Assembly: GCA_963716215.1 (NCBI GenBank)
Contig: OY970298.1
Coordinates: 124,001-188,000 of the forward strand
DNA length: 64,000 nt
Reading direction: 5' to 3'
Source of the DNA: JACVRW01 sp963716215
Lineage (GTDB): Bacteria > Actinomycetota > Thermoleophilia > Solirubrobacterales > Thermoleophilaceae
Positions 50,523 through 59,119 of this stretch are shown here, piece by piece (the first letter of the stretch is position 1; each line of letters begins with the position of its first letter). The translations under genes and the position numbers were made by a program. Under the pieces are notes generated by a model that ran no database searches, was not told the origin of the DNA, and saw only the letters and a program-made list of their open reading frames with translations.

Positions 50523-51632
50523 TCAGAGAGCCGGCTCGAACTCCACTCGCCGCTCCGTCGCGTCCGGGAACGTGAACTCCAGCAGTCCGAGTCCCTCCTC
50601 CTCCACCGCCTCGACGGCACCCGGCGGATCGGTCGCGACTCGGCGCAGGCGGTCGATCGTCAGCGTCGCCACGCCGTCCCGCTCGTCGATCTTCCAGTTC
50701 GCGCGGTAGAAGCCGTCCACCAGCAGCGTGCCGATGAACCTACCCCTCGGGAACGGCAGCCCGGGGCCCTGCCCGCGCAGCATCCGGGCGCGGTCGGCGT
50801 GCGCCAGCATCACGTTGTCGTACTGGGGCAGGAAGCGCGGCGGCGCCGGCGTCTCGGGGTCGGGCAGCAGCCCGTCCTCCACGTCGAGCAGCTCCCTGCC
50901 GCTCGCGTCGCGGAAGCTGCGCAGCTGTGACCGCAGCCGGCCGACCACCTCCCGCAGCCCCGTCATCCCCGACCAGGTGCGCAGGTCCGCCGTGCTCGCC
51001 GGGCCGAAGGCCGCCAGGTAGCGCAGCACCAGCGCGTCGATCGACGCCCCGTGGTCGAGCTGGCCCTCGAGCCACTCGTCCGCCGGCGCCCAGGTCGCCT
51101 GCCCGCTCGCTCCCCACAGCCCCCGCGGCGGCACCTGCACAAGCGCCGCGTTGAACGTAACCGCCTGGGCCAGCGCCTTCGGATCGGCCTCGGGCCACCT
51201 CGGCGCCAGCCGCTCGCCCAGCTCCGCGCGCGTGAGCGGCCGCTCGCCGAGCAGCTCCAGCCCCGCGGCGGCCACCTCCCCGACCGGAGCGCCGGCCAGC
51301 CCCTTCAGCCACGGGCTCTTGAACGTCCGGGCCAGCACCGGCAGCGTCAGCGGATGCAGCGCGAGGCAGTCGCGTCGCGAGACCAGGTGGATCGTGGCCC
51401 GCATGTGCTGCGCCCGCACCGCCTCGCCCCCGGCGATCAGGTCGGACAGCTCCCGCGCCCGGAACCCGGCGATCCGCGACCACAGCGCCACGTACGGATC
51501 CGGCGGCTCCTGCGCCTGCATCCCCACCAGCCGCTCGACCATCTCGACGGCCGGCAGCTCCGCGCGCTCCAGCAGCCCTTGCCGCGCCAGCAGCGCGCGG
51601 TTCAGCTCACGCTGCTCGAGCGTCGCGCTCAG
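50523..51632 (-). CDS. Winged-helix DNA-binding (HTH_42, AlkX/AlkZ-like) protein, apparent CTG start
   Basis: 369 residues. The HTH_42 pattern reads LNRALLARQGLLERAELPAVEMVERLVGMQAQEPPDPYVALWSRI, then MRATIHLVSRRDCLAL and a C-terminal LVDGFYRANWKI. The superfamily includes the AlkZ glycosylase that unhooks DNA crosslinks; the catalytic QxQ appears as MQAQEPP. No ATG/GTG/TTG precedes the conserved start. CTG 51632 overlaps the yidC stop in CTGA, so CTG is the likely start by coupling. DNA repair is plausible. Confidence 0.82.
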   Translation of the reverse strand: MSATLEQRELNRALLARQGLLERAELPAVEMVERLVGMQAQEPPDPYVALWSRIAGFRARELSDLIAGGEAVRAQHMRATIHLVSRRDCLALHPLTLPVLARTFKSPWLKGLAGAPVGEVAAAGLELLGERPLTRAELGERLAPRWPEADPKALAQAVTFNAALVQVPPRGLWGASGQATWAPADEWLEGQLDHGASIDALVLRYLAAFGPASTADLRTWSGMTGLREVVGRLRSQLRSFRDASGRELLDVEDGLLPDPETPAPPRFLPQYDNVMLAHADRARMLRGQGPGLPFPRGRFIGTLLVDGFYRANWKIDERDGVATLTIDRLRRVATDPPGAVEAVEEEGLGLLEFTFPDATERRVEFEPAL

Positions 51633-52381
51633 CGCCGCCGGCCGTGCTTGCGCTTGCGCGACTGGCGCTTGCGGGCGGTCGCGCCCTGCGGCGCGACGGG
51701 GACCGGCGCCGCAACGGGCGCGACGGCCGGCGCCGGCAGCGGCGCCAGCCGCCAGAGGCACAGCTGCTGGCCCAGCGTCCACAGGCTGGTCGTGATCCAG
51801 TAGACGGCGAGCCCAGCCGGAAAGCGCGCCACGATCCCCACGAACAGCAGCGGGAGCGCCAGCATCAGGCCGCGCTGGCCGCCCTGCATCGTCCTTGTGG
51901 CGATCAGGCTGCCCGCGATCTGCGAGGCCAGGTACGCCGTGATCAGCGCCACCAGCACCGCTCCGTGTGGCTTCTCGGTCAGGTGCGGGATGAACAGCAG
52001 CCCGGAGTCGCCGAACAGGCCGTTCTTCACGTCGTGGCGCATCAGGTAGTAGAGGGAGATGAACACCGGGATCTGCACCAGCAGCGGCAGGAACGCGCTG
52101 AGCGGGTTGATCCCGTGCTCGCGGTAGTACGCCTGCATCTCGCGCTGCAGCCGCTCGCGGTCGCCCTTGTGGCGCTTCTGCAGCTCCTTCATCTGCGGCA
52201 TGTGGCTGCGCAGCTCGCGCTGCGAGCGGAACTGCCGCACCACGAGCGGCAGGGTGCAAACCCGCACGAGCACCGTCAGCCCGACGATCGCTAGACCCCA
52301 CCCGAGGCCGATCAAGTGCAGCGCCTCCAGCGTCCACTCCTCGACCGCGATCAGCGGCTGCAGCACGTTCGCCAGGAACAT
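51629..52381 (-). CDS. yidC: YidC/Oxa1 family membrane insertase
   Basis: 250 residues. The short actinobacterial YidC layout is present: N-terminal helices, GLAIVGLTVLVRVCTLPLVVRQFRSQRELRSHMPQMKELQKRHKGD, PLLVQIPVFISLYYLM, a helix pair near GLMLALPLLFVGIVARFPAGLAVYWITTSLWT, and a basic tail (RKRQSRKRKHGRRR) that can bind ribosomes. It inserts membrane proteins. It is not beside rpmH/rnpA, so it is likely a second copy. Confidence 0.93.
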   Translation of the reverse strand: MFLANVLQPLIAVEEWTLEALHLIGLGWGLAIVGLTVLVRVCTLPLVVRQFRSQRELRSHMPQMKELQKRHKGDRERLQREMQAYYREHGINPLSAFLPLLVQIPVFISLYYLMRHDVKNGLFGDSGLLFIPHLTEKPHGAVLVALITAYLASQIAGSLIATRTMQGGQRGLMLALPLLFVGIVARFPAGLAVYWITTSLWTLGQQLCLWRLAPLPAPAVAPVAAPVPVAPQGATARKRQSRKRKHGRRR

Positions 52382-52397
52382 TCAGCGCGCAGGCTAG

Positions 52398-53603
52398 CTA
52401 GGCGTGCGCAATGGCTCGGTGGCGCGTGCCGGCGGCTGTCGCCAGCGCGAGCACGACCACCACCGCCCCGAAGATGCGGAAGGTGGGCTCGATCCCCAGG
52501 CCCGGCACCGCCAGGCCCGCGATCACGGTGGGGATCGACAGGGCCAGGTAGGCGACCACGTAGAAGGCCGACATCACCGCGGCACGCTGATCCGGCGGCG
52601 CAGCCGTCGAGACCAGCCGGATCGCTCCCATGAACGCCACGCCGAACCCCGCGCCGGTCACGCCCGACGCGATCAGGAAGAGCGCCGCCGAGTCGGCCGA
52701 CAGCGACGCCACCGTCCCGGCCATCCCCGCCGCGAGCACCAGCGAGCCCCCTCCCATCGCCGTACGCGGCGCCAGCTTGTGGAACGCCAGCTGCGCGAGG
52801 CCGCCGGGACCGGCCAACGCCAGCACCGCCGCACCACCCGCGAGGTGGCTGTGGCTGTTGAACAGCTCGCCCGCCAGCGACGGCGCCAGGGCCAGGTAGA
52901 GGCCGGCGATCGACCACGAGGCGATCACCCCCATGCTCGCGAGCACGAAGGCCGGCCGGATCGAAGCCGGCACCTGCGGGCGCTGTGGGCGCACCCGCAG
53001 CCGTCCGGTGCGCACCACGGACTCGCGCAGAGCGAGCGTCCCGCCGAGCGCGACGGCGAACAGCACGAAGACCAGCACGAAGGGGGTGACGCGCGGATCC
53101 GGGGCCTCCTGGACCAGCACCGAGGAGACGGCCGCGCCGAGCCCGATGCCCAGTGCCGACCCCACCCCGTTGACCAGGCCGGCATGCACGGCGTCGCCGC
53201 GCGGGTGGAGGTCGAGCATCGCCGCGCCCGCCGCCGCGAGCGCCGCGCCGGTCGCGAGACCCTGCAGGCCACGGGCGGCAAACAGCCACTCGACCGACTG
53301 GGCGACCATGTACAGGACCGTCGCGAACAGCAGCGCGACCAAGGCGCCGATCAGCACGGGGCGGCGGCCGATCTCGTCCGACAGCCGACCGATCAGGAGC
53401 AGCGCGGCCAGCACGCCGAGTGCATAGACGGCGTAGACGGCGGTCAGCACAGGGGTCGAGAAGTTCCAGCTGGCCGCGTAGTCCGCGTACAGCGGGGACG
53501 GCGTGGCCGACGCGAACAGCGCGAGCGCGATGATGCCGGCCACCAGGACGAAGTCGAGCGGCGGCGACAGACGGCGGTTCTGGGCGAGGACGGCTACTGA
53601 CAC
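52398..53603 (-). CDS. MFS transporter
   Basis: 401 residues with about twelve hydrophobic segments. The MFS motif A is GRLSDEIGRRPVLIGAL, and motif C-like GVGSALGIGLGAAVSSVLVQ suggests a drug/H+ antiporter of the 12-helix type. GTG 53603 lies directly beside a palindrome (53605-53626), so it is likely tightly regulated by a repressor not encoded next to it. Substrate unknown. Confidence 0.88.
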   Translation of the reverse strand: MSVAVLAQNRRLSPPLDFVLVAGIIALALFASATPSPLYADYAASWNFSTPVLTAVYAVYALGVLAALLLIGRLSDEIGRRPVLIGALVALLFATVLYMVAQSVEWLFAARGLQGLATGAALAAAGAAMLDLHPRGDAVHAGLVNGVGSALGIGLGAAVSSVLVQEAPDPRVTPFVLVFVLFAVALGGTLALRESVVRTGRLRVRPQRPQVPASIRPAFVLASMGVIASWSIAGLYLALAPSLAGELFNSHSHLAGGAAVLALAGPGGLAQLAFHKLAPRTAMGGGSLVLAAGMAGTVASLSADSAALFLIASGVTGAGFGVAFMGAIRLVSTAAPPDQRAAVMSAFYVVAYLALSIPTVIAGLAVPGLGIEPTFRIFGAVVVVLALATAAGTRHRAIAHA

Positions 53604-53604
53604 G

Positions 53605-53626
53605 TAGTTCGAAGTTTATCGAACTA
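53605..53626. promoter_or_regulatory. Perfect palindromic operator at the MFS start
   Basis: TAGTTCG (53605-53611), 8 bases, CGAACTA (53620-53626). A minus-strand TAAACT (53618-53613), within the spacer, could be the -10 of the MFS gene, 9 bases before GTG 53603. The A/T-rich site stands out from the flanks. Confidence 0.65.
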
Positions 53627-54490
53627 TGAAACAATGTGGCGGTCCGCCTCGCGGCGGAAGCGCCCGTGGGCGCGCCGAGCGCCGTTGCGCTCCGAGTGGC
53701 CCCACTCGCTCACCTGGTAGTAGAGCCCGTTGGGCTCACCCCGCACGTCCGTGCCCGGATGGACCAGGACGGGCTCGCCGCCGCCCTCGCGGATCATCTG
53801 CTCGAAGAGGCGCGGGTCCGAGCCCGCGCGGTTCTCGGCCATGACCACCAGGCCGCCGGGCTGCATGTGGCGCTCGACCGCGGCGTAGAAGCGGCGGTGC
53901 ACGTCCCAGTCGGCGTCGAAGACCTGGACGTCGCCGGGCCGGTCGGGATCGGGCAGGAAGTGGGGCGGGTTGGCCACCACCAAGTCCCACCGCTCGGTCG
54001 GCGGGATCTGGTCGAGCGCGTCCGATACGTACGCGGACACCCGGTCCTCGATGCCGTTGTGGATGGCCGTGCGACGTGCCGTCTCGATCGAGCCGGGCTC
54101 GACGTCGGCGAGCGCGAGGGTCTCGCACCACCCCGCGGCCAACAGCGAGTACCCGATGTACGCGGGCCCGGAGCAGAACTCGAACAGCCGCCTGCAGCGG
54201 CGCACGCCCAGCTCGTTGAGCACGCGCGGGAAGTCGCGGCCGAACGCCATCCCGCCGCGGTGCTGCCCCGGCCGGTCGAGCACGGCGATCCCGCCGTAGA
54301 AGGCCACCACGGCCTCCCTCGAGGTGGGCGCGAACAGCCGCCCGCCGGAGAGCTTGCGCCCGAGCTTGCGCGCGGCCAGCCGACCCAGCACCCGACCGTC
54401 GTACATCTCCTCCACGAGGCGCTCCGGCACGTACGCGTCCACGCCGTATGCGCGCAGACCAAACGTGTCGGAGTGGGGAGAATCCTCCAT
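53624..54490 (-). CDS. Class I SAM-dependent methyltransferase (PrmC/RlmG-like)
   Basis: 288 residues. The SAM motif I is diverged (LFEFCSGPAYIGYSLLAAG), followed by LALADVEPGSIETARRTAIHNG and the NPPHFLPDP motif, as NPPF/Y in N- or Q-methyltransferases. It probably methylates RNA, DNA or a protein glutamine; the target is uncertain. Its stop overlaps the MFS operator. Confidence 0.83.
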   Translation of the reverse strand: MEDSPHSDTFGLRAYGVDAYVPERLVEEMYDGRVLGRLAARKLGRKLSGGRLFAPTSREAVVAFYGGIAVLDRPGQHRGGMAFGRDFPRVLNELGVRRCRRLFEFCSGPAYIGYSLLAAGWCETLALADVEPGSIETARRTAIHNGIEDRVSAYVSDALDQIPPTERWDLVVANPPHFLPDPDRPGDVQVFDADWDVHRRFYAAVERHMQPGGLVVMAENRAGSDPRLFEQMIREGGGEPVLVHPGTDVRGEPNGLYYQVSEWGHSERNGARRAHGRFRREADRHIVS

Positions 54491-54571
54491 TGACGACGGA
54501 GGATGCCCAGCGCCCCGGGACCGCGTATGGCATCCGATCGCCGATGTATGGACTTGTCCGCGCGCGAAGCG

Positions 54572-55468
54572 CTATTGGGCGCGTAGGCGCTCGCGGTAGG
54601 CGGTCGGCGCCTCGCCGTGATGGCGCTTGAACGCGCGCGAGAAGTAGAGCTGGTCGTCGAAGCCGGTCGCGAACGCGACCTCGTTGACGCTGTCGTCGGT
54701 GAAGCCCAGCAGGCGCGCCGCCTCCAACATCACGCGGTCGGTGATCAGCTCCTTGGTCGGGTGGCCGGTGACCTCAGACAGCGCGCGCGAGAGGGCGGCC
54801 TGGGGCACGCCGAGGGCGTCCGCGTAGTGCCCGGTGTCGTGATGGGCGGCGAAGTCGCGCTCGAGCACCTGGACGAAGCGCCGGTGCAGCCGGCCCGCCG
54901 CGTCGGTGCCGAGCTCCGTCGGGCGCGCGTCGTCGTGCCAGCGCTCGACCCACAGCAGGAGGCTTGTCAGCAGGTGGCGCTGCAGGTCGATCTTGCGGGC
55001 GTCGCGCGGCCCCATGCTCTCCGCGGACAGCATGTCGAGCAGCGCCTCCAGGCGATCCTCCTCGCTGTCCGGCACGACGACCGTGCGCTCCTCGCGCAGG
55101 GCGAGCAGCGAGGCCGGATGGGTGCGCGCGACGGGGCCTTCGTAGAGCAGCTCGTCCCCGAAGCGAACGATCACCCCGGTGAGCTCCCTGGCGCGCTCGA
55201 AGACGTGCACCTGGCCGCGCGCGATCAGGGTCATCGTGCCCGGCTCCATCGACACGGGCTGCCCGTCGAGCAGGTGGTGAGCCTCGCCGTCGCGCATCCA
55301 GATCAGCTCGTGGTAGTCGTGGCGGTGGGGCTGGCGCGCTCCACGCGACGCCGCCGTGCCGGCGTTCAGCCGCTCCATGTAGACCACCTCGATCTGCGCC
55401 GCAGGGTCGGGCAGTCGGTCGAGCTCGATCGAGGGGCTGCTCGCCTCCGGTGGGGCGCCGGCGGCCAT
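54572..55468 (-). CDS. AraC family transcriptional regulator
   Basis: 298 residues from ATG 55468. A cupin-type N-domain (HRHDYHELIWMRDGEAHHLLDGQPV, TMTLIARGQVHVFERA) senses a small ligand. The C-terminal double HTH reads YADALGVPQAALSRALSEVTG and VNEVAFATGFDDQLYFSRAFKRHHGEAPTAYRERL. It lies 19 bases after the hydrolase gene on the same strand and may control it. Confidence 0.9.
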   Translation of the reverse strand: MAAGAPPEASSPSIELDRLPDPAAQIEVVYMERLNAGTAASRGARQPHRHDYHELIWMRDGEAHHLLDGQPVSMEPGTMTLIARGQVHVFERARELTGVIVRFGDELLYEGPVARTHPASLLALREERTVVVPDSEEDRLEALLDMLSAESMGPRDARKIDLQRHLLTSLLLWVERWHDDARPTELGTDAAGRLHRRFVQVLERDFAAHHDTGHYADALGVPQAALSRALSEVTGHPTKELITDRVMLEAARLLGFTDDSVNEVAFATGFDDQLYFSRAFKRHHGEAPTAYRERLRAQ

Positions 55469-55487
55469 GCCCACATGATGCCGGACG

Positions 55488-57779
55488 TCAGCCGCCGTTC
55501 GAAGCGGGACCGTACGAACGGCTGGGCTGCCCGCGCAGGGCGGTGGCCCCCGGCAGCGGCACCTTGGCGACGGCGCCGCCGACGACCGGCAGCACCAGGC
55601 TCGAGGCGCGCGCCCCACCCAGGCTGACCGTGTTGCGCGTGTTGCCCCTGTCGACGGTGGCGAAGTCCCACCGCGGACGGTCGCCCCCAGCCGCCTGGAT
55701 AGTCACCCTGATCTTCGACCCCGCTCGGAAGGCATGCGCCACCGGGAAGATCGGTACCCGGACGAGCGCGTAGCGCCCGCGCGGCAGCGGCGCCGCGTCC
55801 TGCTTCAGGTGCGTCGGGAAGGCGTCGAAAGCGGTCGACTGGCGTGCGTCCAGCTTGCGGTGCGACGCGCGCAGCCACCCGTTCTGGACGTAGGTCTCCT
55901 TGCCGTCGGGGCGCACCTCGCTGAGCGTGACCTGCAGGTCCGTGTCCGGCTTGGAGGACTTGACGTACACGTCCAGGCTGGAGGGGCCGGCGATGACGAC
56001 GTCCTTCGCGAGCGCCGCCGAGACGAAGCCCAGCCCCTTGTTCGCGGCCACCGGCGCCCAGTTGTAGGGCGGCTGCGCCTTCCAGGCATCCTCAGCCCCG
56101 TTGCCGGGCAGCGTCTGGCGCGGCCGCGCGCGCGGGTCGGCGGTGTAGGCGGCGGACGAGGCCTTCGCGGGCTTCGACCCGAGCGCTCCCCCGGGTCCGA
56201 GGAAGTAGCGGGTGGCCTTCGCCTCGCGCGGGGGCCAGGCGCTGAAGCCCAGCTCCCAGGTGGCCCCGATCGAGCCCGGTCCCTGCGGGCCGGCGCCGTT
56301 GTCCATCAGCACGCGCACGTGCGGGTCGCGCCGGAAGATCGCCTTCGCCTCGGCCACGTTGGTCATCGTCGCGAAGCGCGATTGGAGCACCGGCGCCGCG
56401 GGTGCGTCCGCGAGGAAGCTGTAGAGCGCGCCGCTGAGCGAGATCACCGAGCCGGGGATGACCGGGATCTCGTCGGCCACGTAGAGCTTCATGAACTCAG
56501 CCCAGCGGGTGATCGTGCTGGGGCCGAGCGAGTCGGCGTGGATGCCGTTCTGGACCGAGATGAACACGTTCGGTCGCCCGTTCAGGTACTTGAGGCTCTC
56601 CGCGAAGTGGCCGCTGGTCTGCTCGTCCTGGAACTGGCCGACCAGGAAGGTCGGGACCTTGCTCCGCTTCAGCCACGCGCCCGGCGCGCGGTGCGCGAAC
56701 AGCGACGGCGTGCGGAACGGGTTCTGCCGCTGCAGCTTCAACGCGTCCTGGGTCTGCAGGCGCAGCTTCTGGTTGGCGCGGCAGTGCTTGTCGCCCGCCT
56801 TGACGAGCGCGCGCGCCCAGGGCTGGCCGCCGGCGGGCGCCGGCTTGGCGTCGTCCATGCGCTCCACCACCCACGACTGCGCGAAGCCCGAGTTGAAGAT
56901 GCCGCCGGGGTAGCCGGTGCCCGTGTAGATGTCGTCGGTCACCGACATCGGGGCGATCGCGGCCAGGTGCGGCGGGCGCGTGCCGGCGGTGAACAGCTGC
57001 GTGATGCCCGAGAACGAGATCCCGCCCATCCCGACCTTGCCGCCCTTCACCCAGCTCTGGGCTGCGACGGTCTCGATCGCGTCGTAGCCGTCGTAGGTCG
57101 TCGGCAGGTCGAACAGGTCGAAGGCGCCGCCCGAACAGCCCGAGCCGCGCATCTGCACGCTCACGACGGCGAAGCCGAGCAGTGGTCCGATCAGCGAGCC
57201 GACGGCCGTCGACGACGCCGGCGCGAGCGGGTCGGATGCGCCGCTGGTGATCGAGTCGAGCAGGTTGTTCGGCGCCGCGACCTGGTAGCCGGAGTACTCG
57301 ACGAACGTGGGGAACGGGCCGTCCTCGAGCTTGCGACCGGCGGGCAGCCTGACGGTCATGGCCAGCTCCACGCCGTCGCGCATGCGCACGTAGTTGAGGC
57401 CCTCCTCGAGCTTCAGGCGGCGGTAGCGGGACCGCGGCGGGTTCGCGCCCGCGCGCAGGACCCGGAAGCTCTTGCTGCGCTTGCGCCCCTGCTTGACCGT
57501 GTAGCCGCCGCCGGGGCGCAGCTCGCGGAAGATCTTGCTGCCGAAGCGATCGGGCCGCCCGGCGGCGACGACGTTGCCGCGACTGTCGAGCAACTGCAGC
57601 CGCTTCCCCTTCTTGGCCCCGAGTACGTAGGCCTGCTCGATGCTGCCCCGGGCCGTGAGCGCGGCGCCCGCCGTCGGCGCGGCGACGCAGAGCAGCGCAA
57701 GCAGGACCAGCGTGAGGCGGACGGACGAGGCCAGGCCGCGGACCGTATCCGATCGGTGACCGCGCCTGAGCCGGTGCAC
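55488..57779 (-). CDS. Secreted CocE/NonD-type hydrolase (X-Pro dipeptidyl-peptidase S15 family)
   Basis: 763 residues from GTG 57779, which has GGGAGG about 9 bases upstream. A signal peptide (VRLTLVLLALLCVAAPTAGA) precedes a small beta region, then the hydrolase domain: MRDGVELAMTVRLPAG, VSVQMRGSGCSGGAFDLF, nucleophile Ser in GGISFSG, and a late HADS region for the His. The C-terminal jelly-roll (DVYVKSSKPDTDLQVTLSEVRPDGKE) is typical of CocE. An alternative start is CTG at about 57738, 7 bases after TACGGT, giving a shorter signal peptide. It cleaves esters or Xaa-Pro peptides. Confidence 0.9.
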   Translation of the reverse strand: MHRLRRGHRSDTVRGLASSVRLTLVLLALLCVAAPTAGAALTARGSIEQAYVLGAKKGKRLQLLDSRGNVVAAGRPDRFGSKIFRELRPGGGYTVKQGRKRSKSFRVLRAGANPPRSRYRRLKLEEGLNYVRMRDGVELAMTVRLPAGRKLEDGPFPTFVEYSGYQVAAPNNLLDSITSGASDPLAPASSTAVGSLIGPLLGFAVVSVQMRGSGCSGGAFDLFDLPTTYDGYDAIETVAAQSWVKGGKVGMGGISFSGITQLFTAGTRPPHLAAIAPMSVTDDIYTGTGYPGGIFNSGFAQSWVVERMDDAKPAPAGGQPWARALVKAGDKHCRANQKLRLQTQDALKLQRQNPFRTPSLFAHRAPGAWLKRSKVPTFLVGQFQDEQTSGHFAESLKYLNGRPNVFISVQNGIHADSLGPSTITRWAEFMKLYVADEIPVIPGSVISLSGALYSFLADAPAAPVLQSRFATMTNVAEAKAIFRRDPHVRVLMDNGAGPQGPGSIGATWELGFSAWPPREAKATRYFLGPGGALGSKPAKASSAAYTADPRARPRQTLPGNGAEDAWKAQPPYNWAPVAANKGLGFVSAALAKDVVIAGPSSLDVYVKSSKPDTDLQVTLSEVRPDGKETYVQNGWLRASHRKLDARQSTAFDAFPTHLKQDAAPLPRGRYALVRVPIFPVAHAFRAGSKIRVTIQAAGGDRPRWDFATVDRGNTRNTVSLGGARASSLVLPVVGGAVAKVPLPGATALRGQPSRSYGPASNGG

Positions 57780-57785
57780 GAGGAC

Positions 57786-57798
57786 TAGCCTCCCGACA
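57786..57798 (+). promoter_or_regulatory. Leaderless-type -10 element for the SnoaL-like gene
   Basis: TAGCCT (57786-57791) plus 7 bases precedes ATG 57799. Confidence 0.45.
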
Positions 57799-58182
57799 AT
57801 GCAATCGGAAACGGCCGGGGCCGAGCTCGCCCACGCCCTGGCTGCCAAGGACTTCGACGCCGTCCGAGGGATCCTGCACCGCGATGTCGACTTCCGCGGA
57901 ATGACCCCGAGCCGCAGCTGGGAGGCGACCGGCCCCGATGCGGTGATCGGCGTGCTCCAGCGCTGGTTCGCGGAATCGGACGAGATCAGGTCGCTCGATC
58001 TGCTCGACACCGACGCGTTCGCCGACCGCGAGCGGGTGGGCTACCGGTTCAGCGGTACCAACCCGGACGGCCCCTTCGTGGTGGAGCAGCAGGCCTACCT
58101 GGCTGTGGACGACGGCCGGATCGCCTGGATGCGGGTGCTCTGCTCCGGGTTCCGGCCGGCCCCGCCCGCGGGAGCTGGGTGA
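57799..58182 (+). CDS. SnoaL-like / NTF2-like protein
   Basis: 127 residues: ELAHALAAKDFDAVRGILHRDVDFRGMTPSRSWEATGPDAVIGVLQRWF, then VVEQQAYLAVDDGRIAWMRVLCSGFRP, the cone-like fold pattern of the NTF2 superfamily. Function unknown. It is divergent from the CocE gene. The LLM oxidoreductase gene starts 2 bases after its stop, so the two are co-transcribed. Confidence 0.82.
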   Translation: MQSETAGAELAHALAAKDFDAVRGILHRDVDFRGMTPSRSWEATGPDAVIGVLQRWFAESDEIRSLDLLDTDAFADRERVGYRFSGTNPDGPFVVEQQAYLAVDDGRIAWMRVLCSGFRPAPPAGAG

Positions 58183-58183
58183 C

Positions 58184-59002
58184 GTGCCGCTCGGCGAGTT
58201 CGGTGTCTGGCGTCCCCATCAGGAGGGCACCGGACCGGTGGGTGAGCTCGAGGAGCTGGGCTTCGGCGCGATCTGGGTCGGCGGGAGCCCCTCGCTCGAC
58301 CAGGTCCGCCCGTTCCTGGAGCTGTCGACCACCCTCACCGTGGCGACCGGGATCCTCAACGTCTGGCGTCACGAACCGGACGACGTGGCGGCGGGACACG
58401 CTCGCCTGCGAGCGGACTTCGGCGAGCGCTTCCTCCTCGGAATCGGGATCGGGCACCCCGAGGCGACCAGCGAGTACCAGCGTCCGCTGACCAAGATGAG
58501 GAGCTTCTTCGACGGCCTGGACGCGGCCGACCCTCCGGTGCCCGCGAACGAACGTGTGGCCGCCGCCCTCGGCCCGAAGATGCTCGACCTGGCGGCACAG
58601 CGCTCGCTCGGCACGCACCCGTACTTCACCACGGCGGACCACACGGCCTTCGCCCGCGAGCGGGTCGGGCCCGGCGTGCTGGTGGCGCCCGAGGTCGCCG
58701 TGGTCGTGGACGCCGATCCCGAGAGCGCCCGCGAGAAGGCGCGCGGGTACGCGGCCCGCTACCTCAGGCTCCGCAACTACGTGAGCAACCTGGTGCGCTT
58801 CGGCTTCAGCGAGCGCGACATCGCCGACGGCGGGAGCGACCGCCTGATCGACGCCGTCATCCCACACGGGACGCCCGAGGCGATCGCCGAGGCGCTGCGG
58901 GCGCACATCGAGGCCGGCGCCGACCACGTGTGCGTGCAGCCCGTAGGGCACGGGGCCGAGCCCCTGGCCGACTACCGGGCGCTGGCCGGGGCGCTGCTAT
59001 GA
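58184..59002 (+). CDS. LLM-class F420-dependent oxidoreductase
   Basis: 272 residues from GTG 58184. Features: LEELGFGAIWVGGSP, TTLTVATGILNVWRHEPDDVAAGHARLRADFGERFLLGIGIGHPEA and LGPKMLDLAAQRSLGTHPYFTTADHTAFAR, fitting the TIGR03620-like F420 group. Its TGA stop directly abuts the 3' end of the antisense tRNA-Ser gene. Substrate unknown; the SnoaL-like partner may act in the same reaction series. Confidence 0.88.
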   Translation: MPLGEFGVWRPHQEGTGPVGELEELGFGAIWVGGSPSLDQVRPFLELSTTLTVATGILNVWRHEPDDVAAGHARLRADFGERFLLGIGIGHPEATSEYQRPLTKMRSFFDGLDAADPPVPANERVAAALGPKMLDLAAQRSLGTHPYFTTADHTAFARERVGPGVLVAPEVAVVVDADPESAREKARGYAARYLRLRNYVSNLVRFGFSERDIADGGSDRLIDAVIPHGTPEAIAEALRAHIEAGADHVCVQPVGHGAEPLADYRALAGALL

Positions 59003-59091
59003 CGGAGAGGGAGGGATTCGAACCCTCGATGGAAGTTTCCCCCCATACTCGCTTAGCAGGCGAGTGCCTTCAGCCACTCGGCCACCTCTCC
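59003..59091 (-). tRNA. tRNA-Ser (anticodon GCT)
   Basis: An 89-base class II tRNA on the minus strand: acceptor GGAGAGG pairs with CCTCTCC, discriminator G; D-arm GGCCGAGTGGCTGAAGGC; anticodon stem-loop ACTCGCCTGCTAAGCGAGT with GCT; long variable arm; T-arm GAGGGTTCGAATCCCTC. CCA is not encoded. It reads AGC/AGU. Confidence 0.97.
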
Positions 59092-59119
59092 GGGACGCCC
59101 CGATGGTAGCCGCGCCCGG

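Noticed and set aside
55734..57788. A 684-codon plus-strand frame opposite the CocE/NonD gene
   Set aside because: No recognisable domain; explained by the codon bias of the minus-strand gene.
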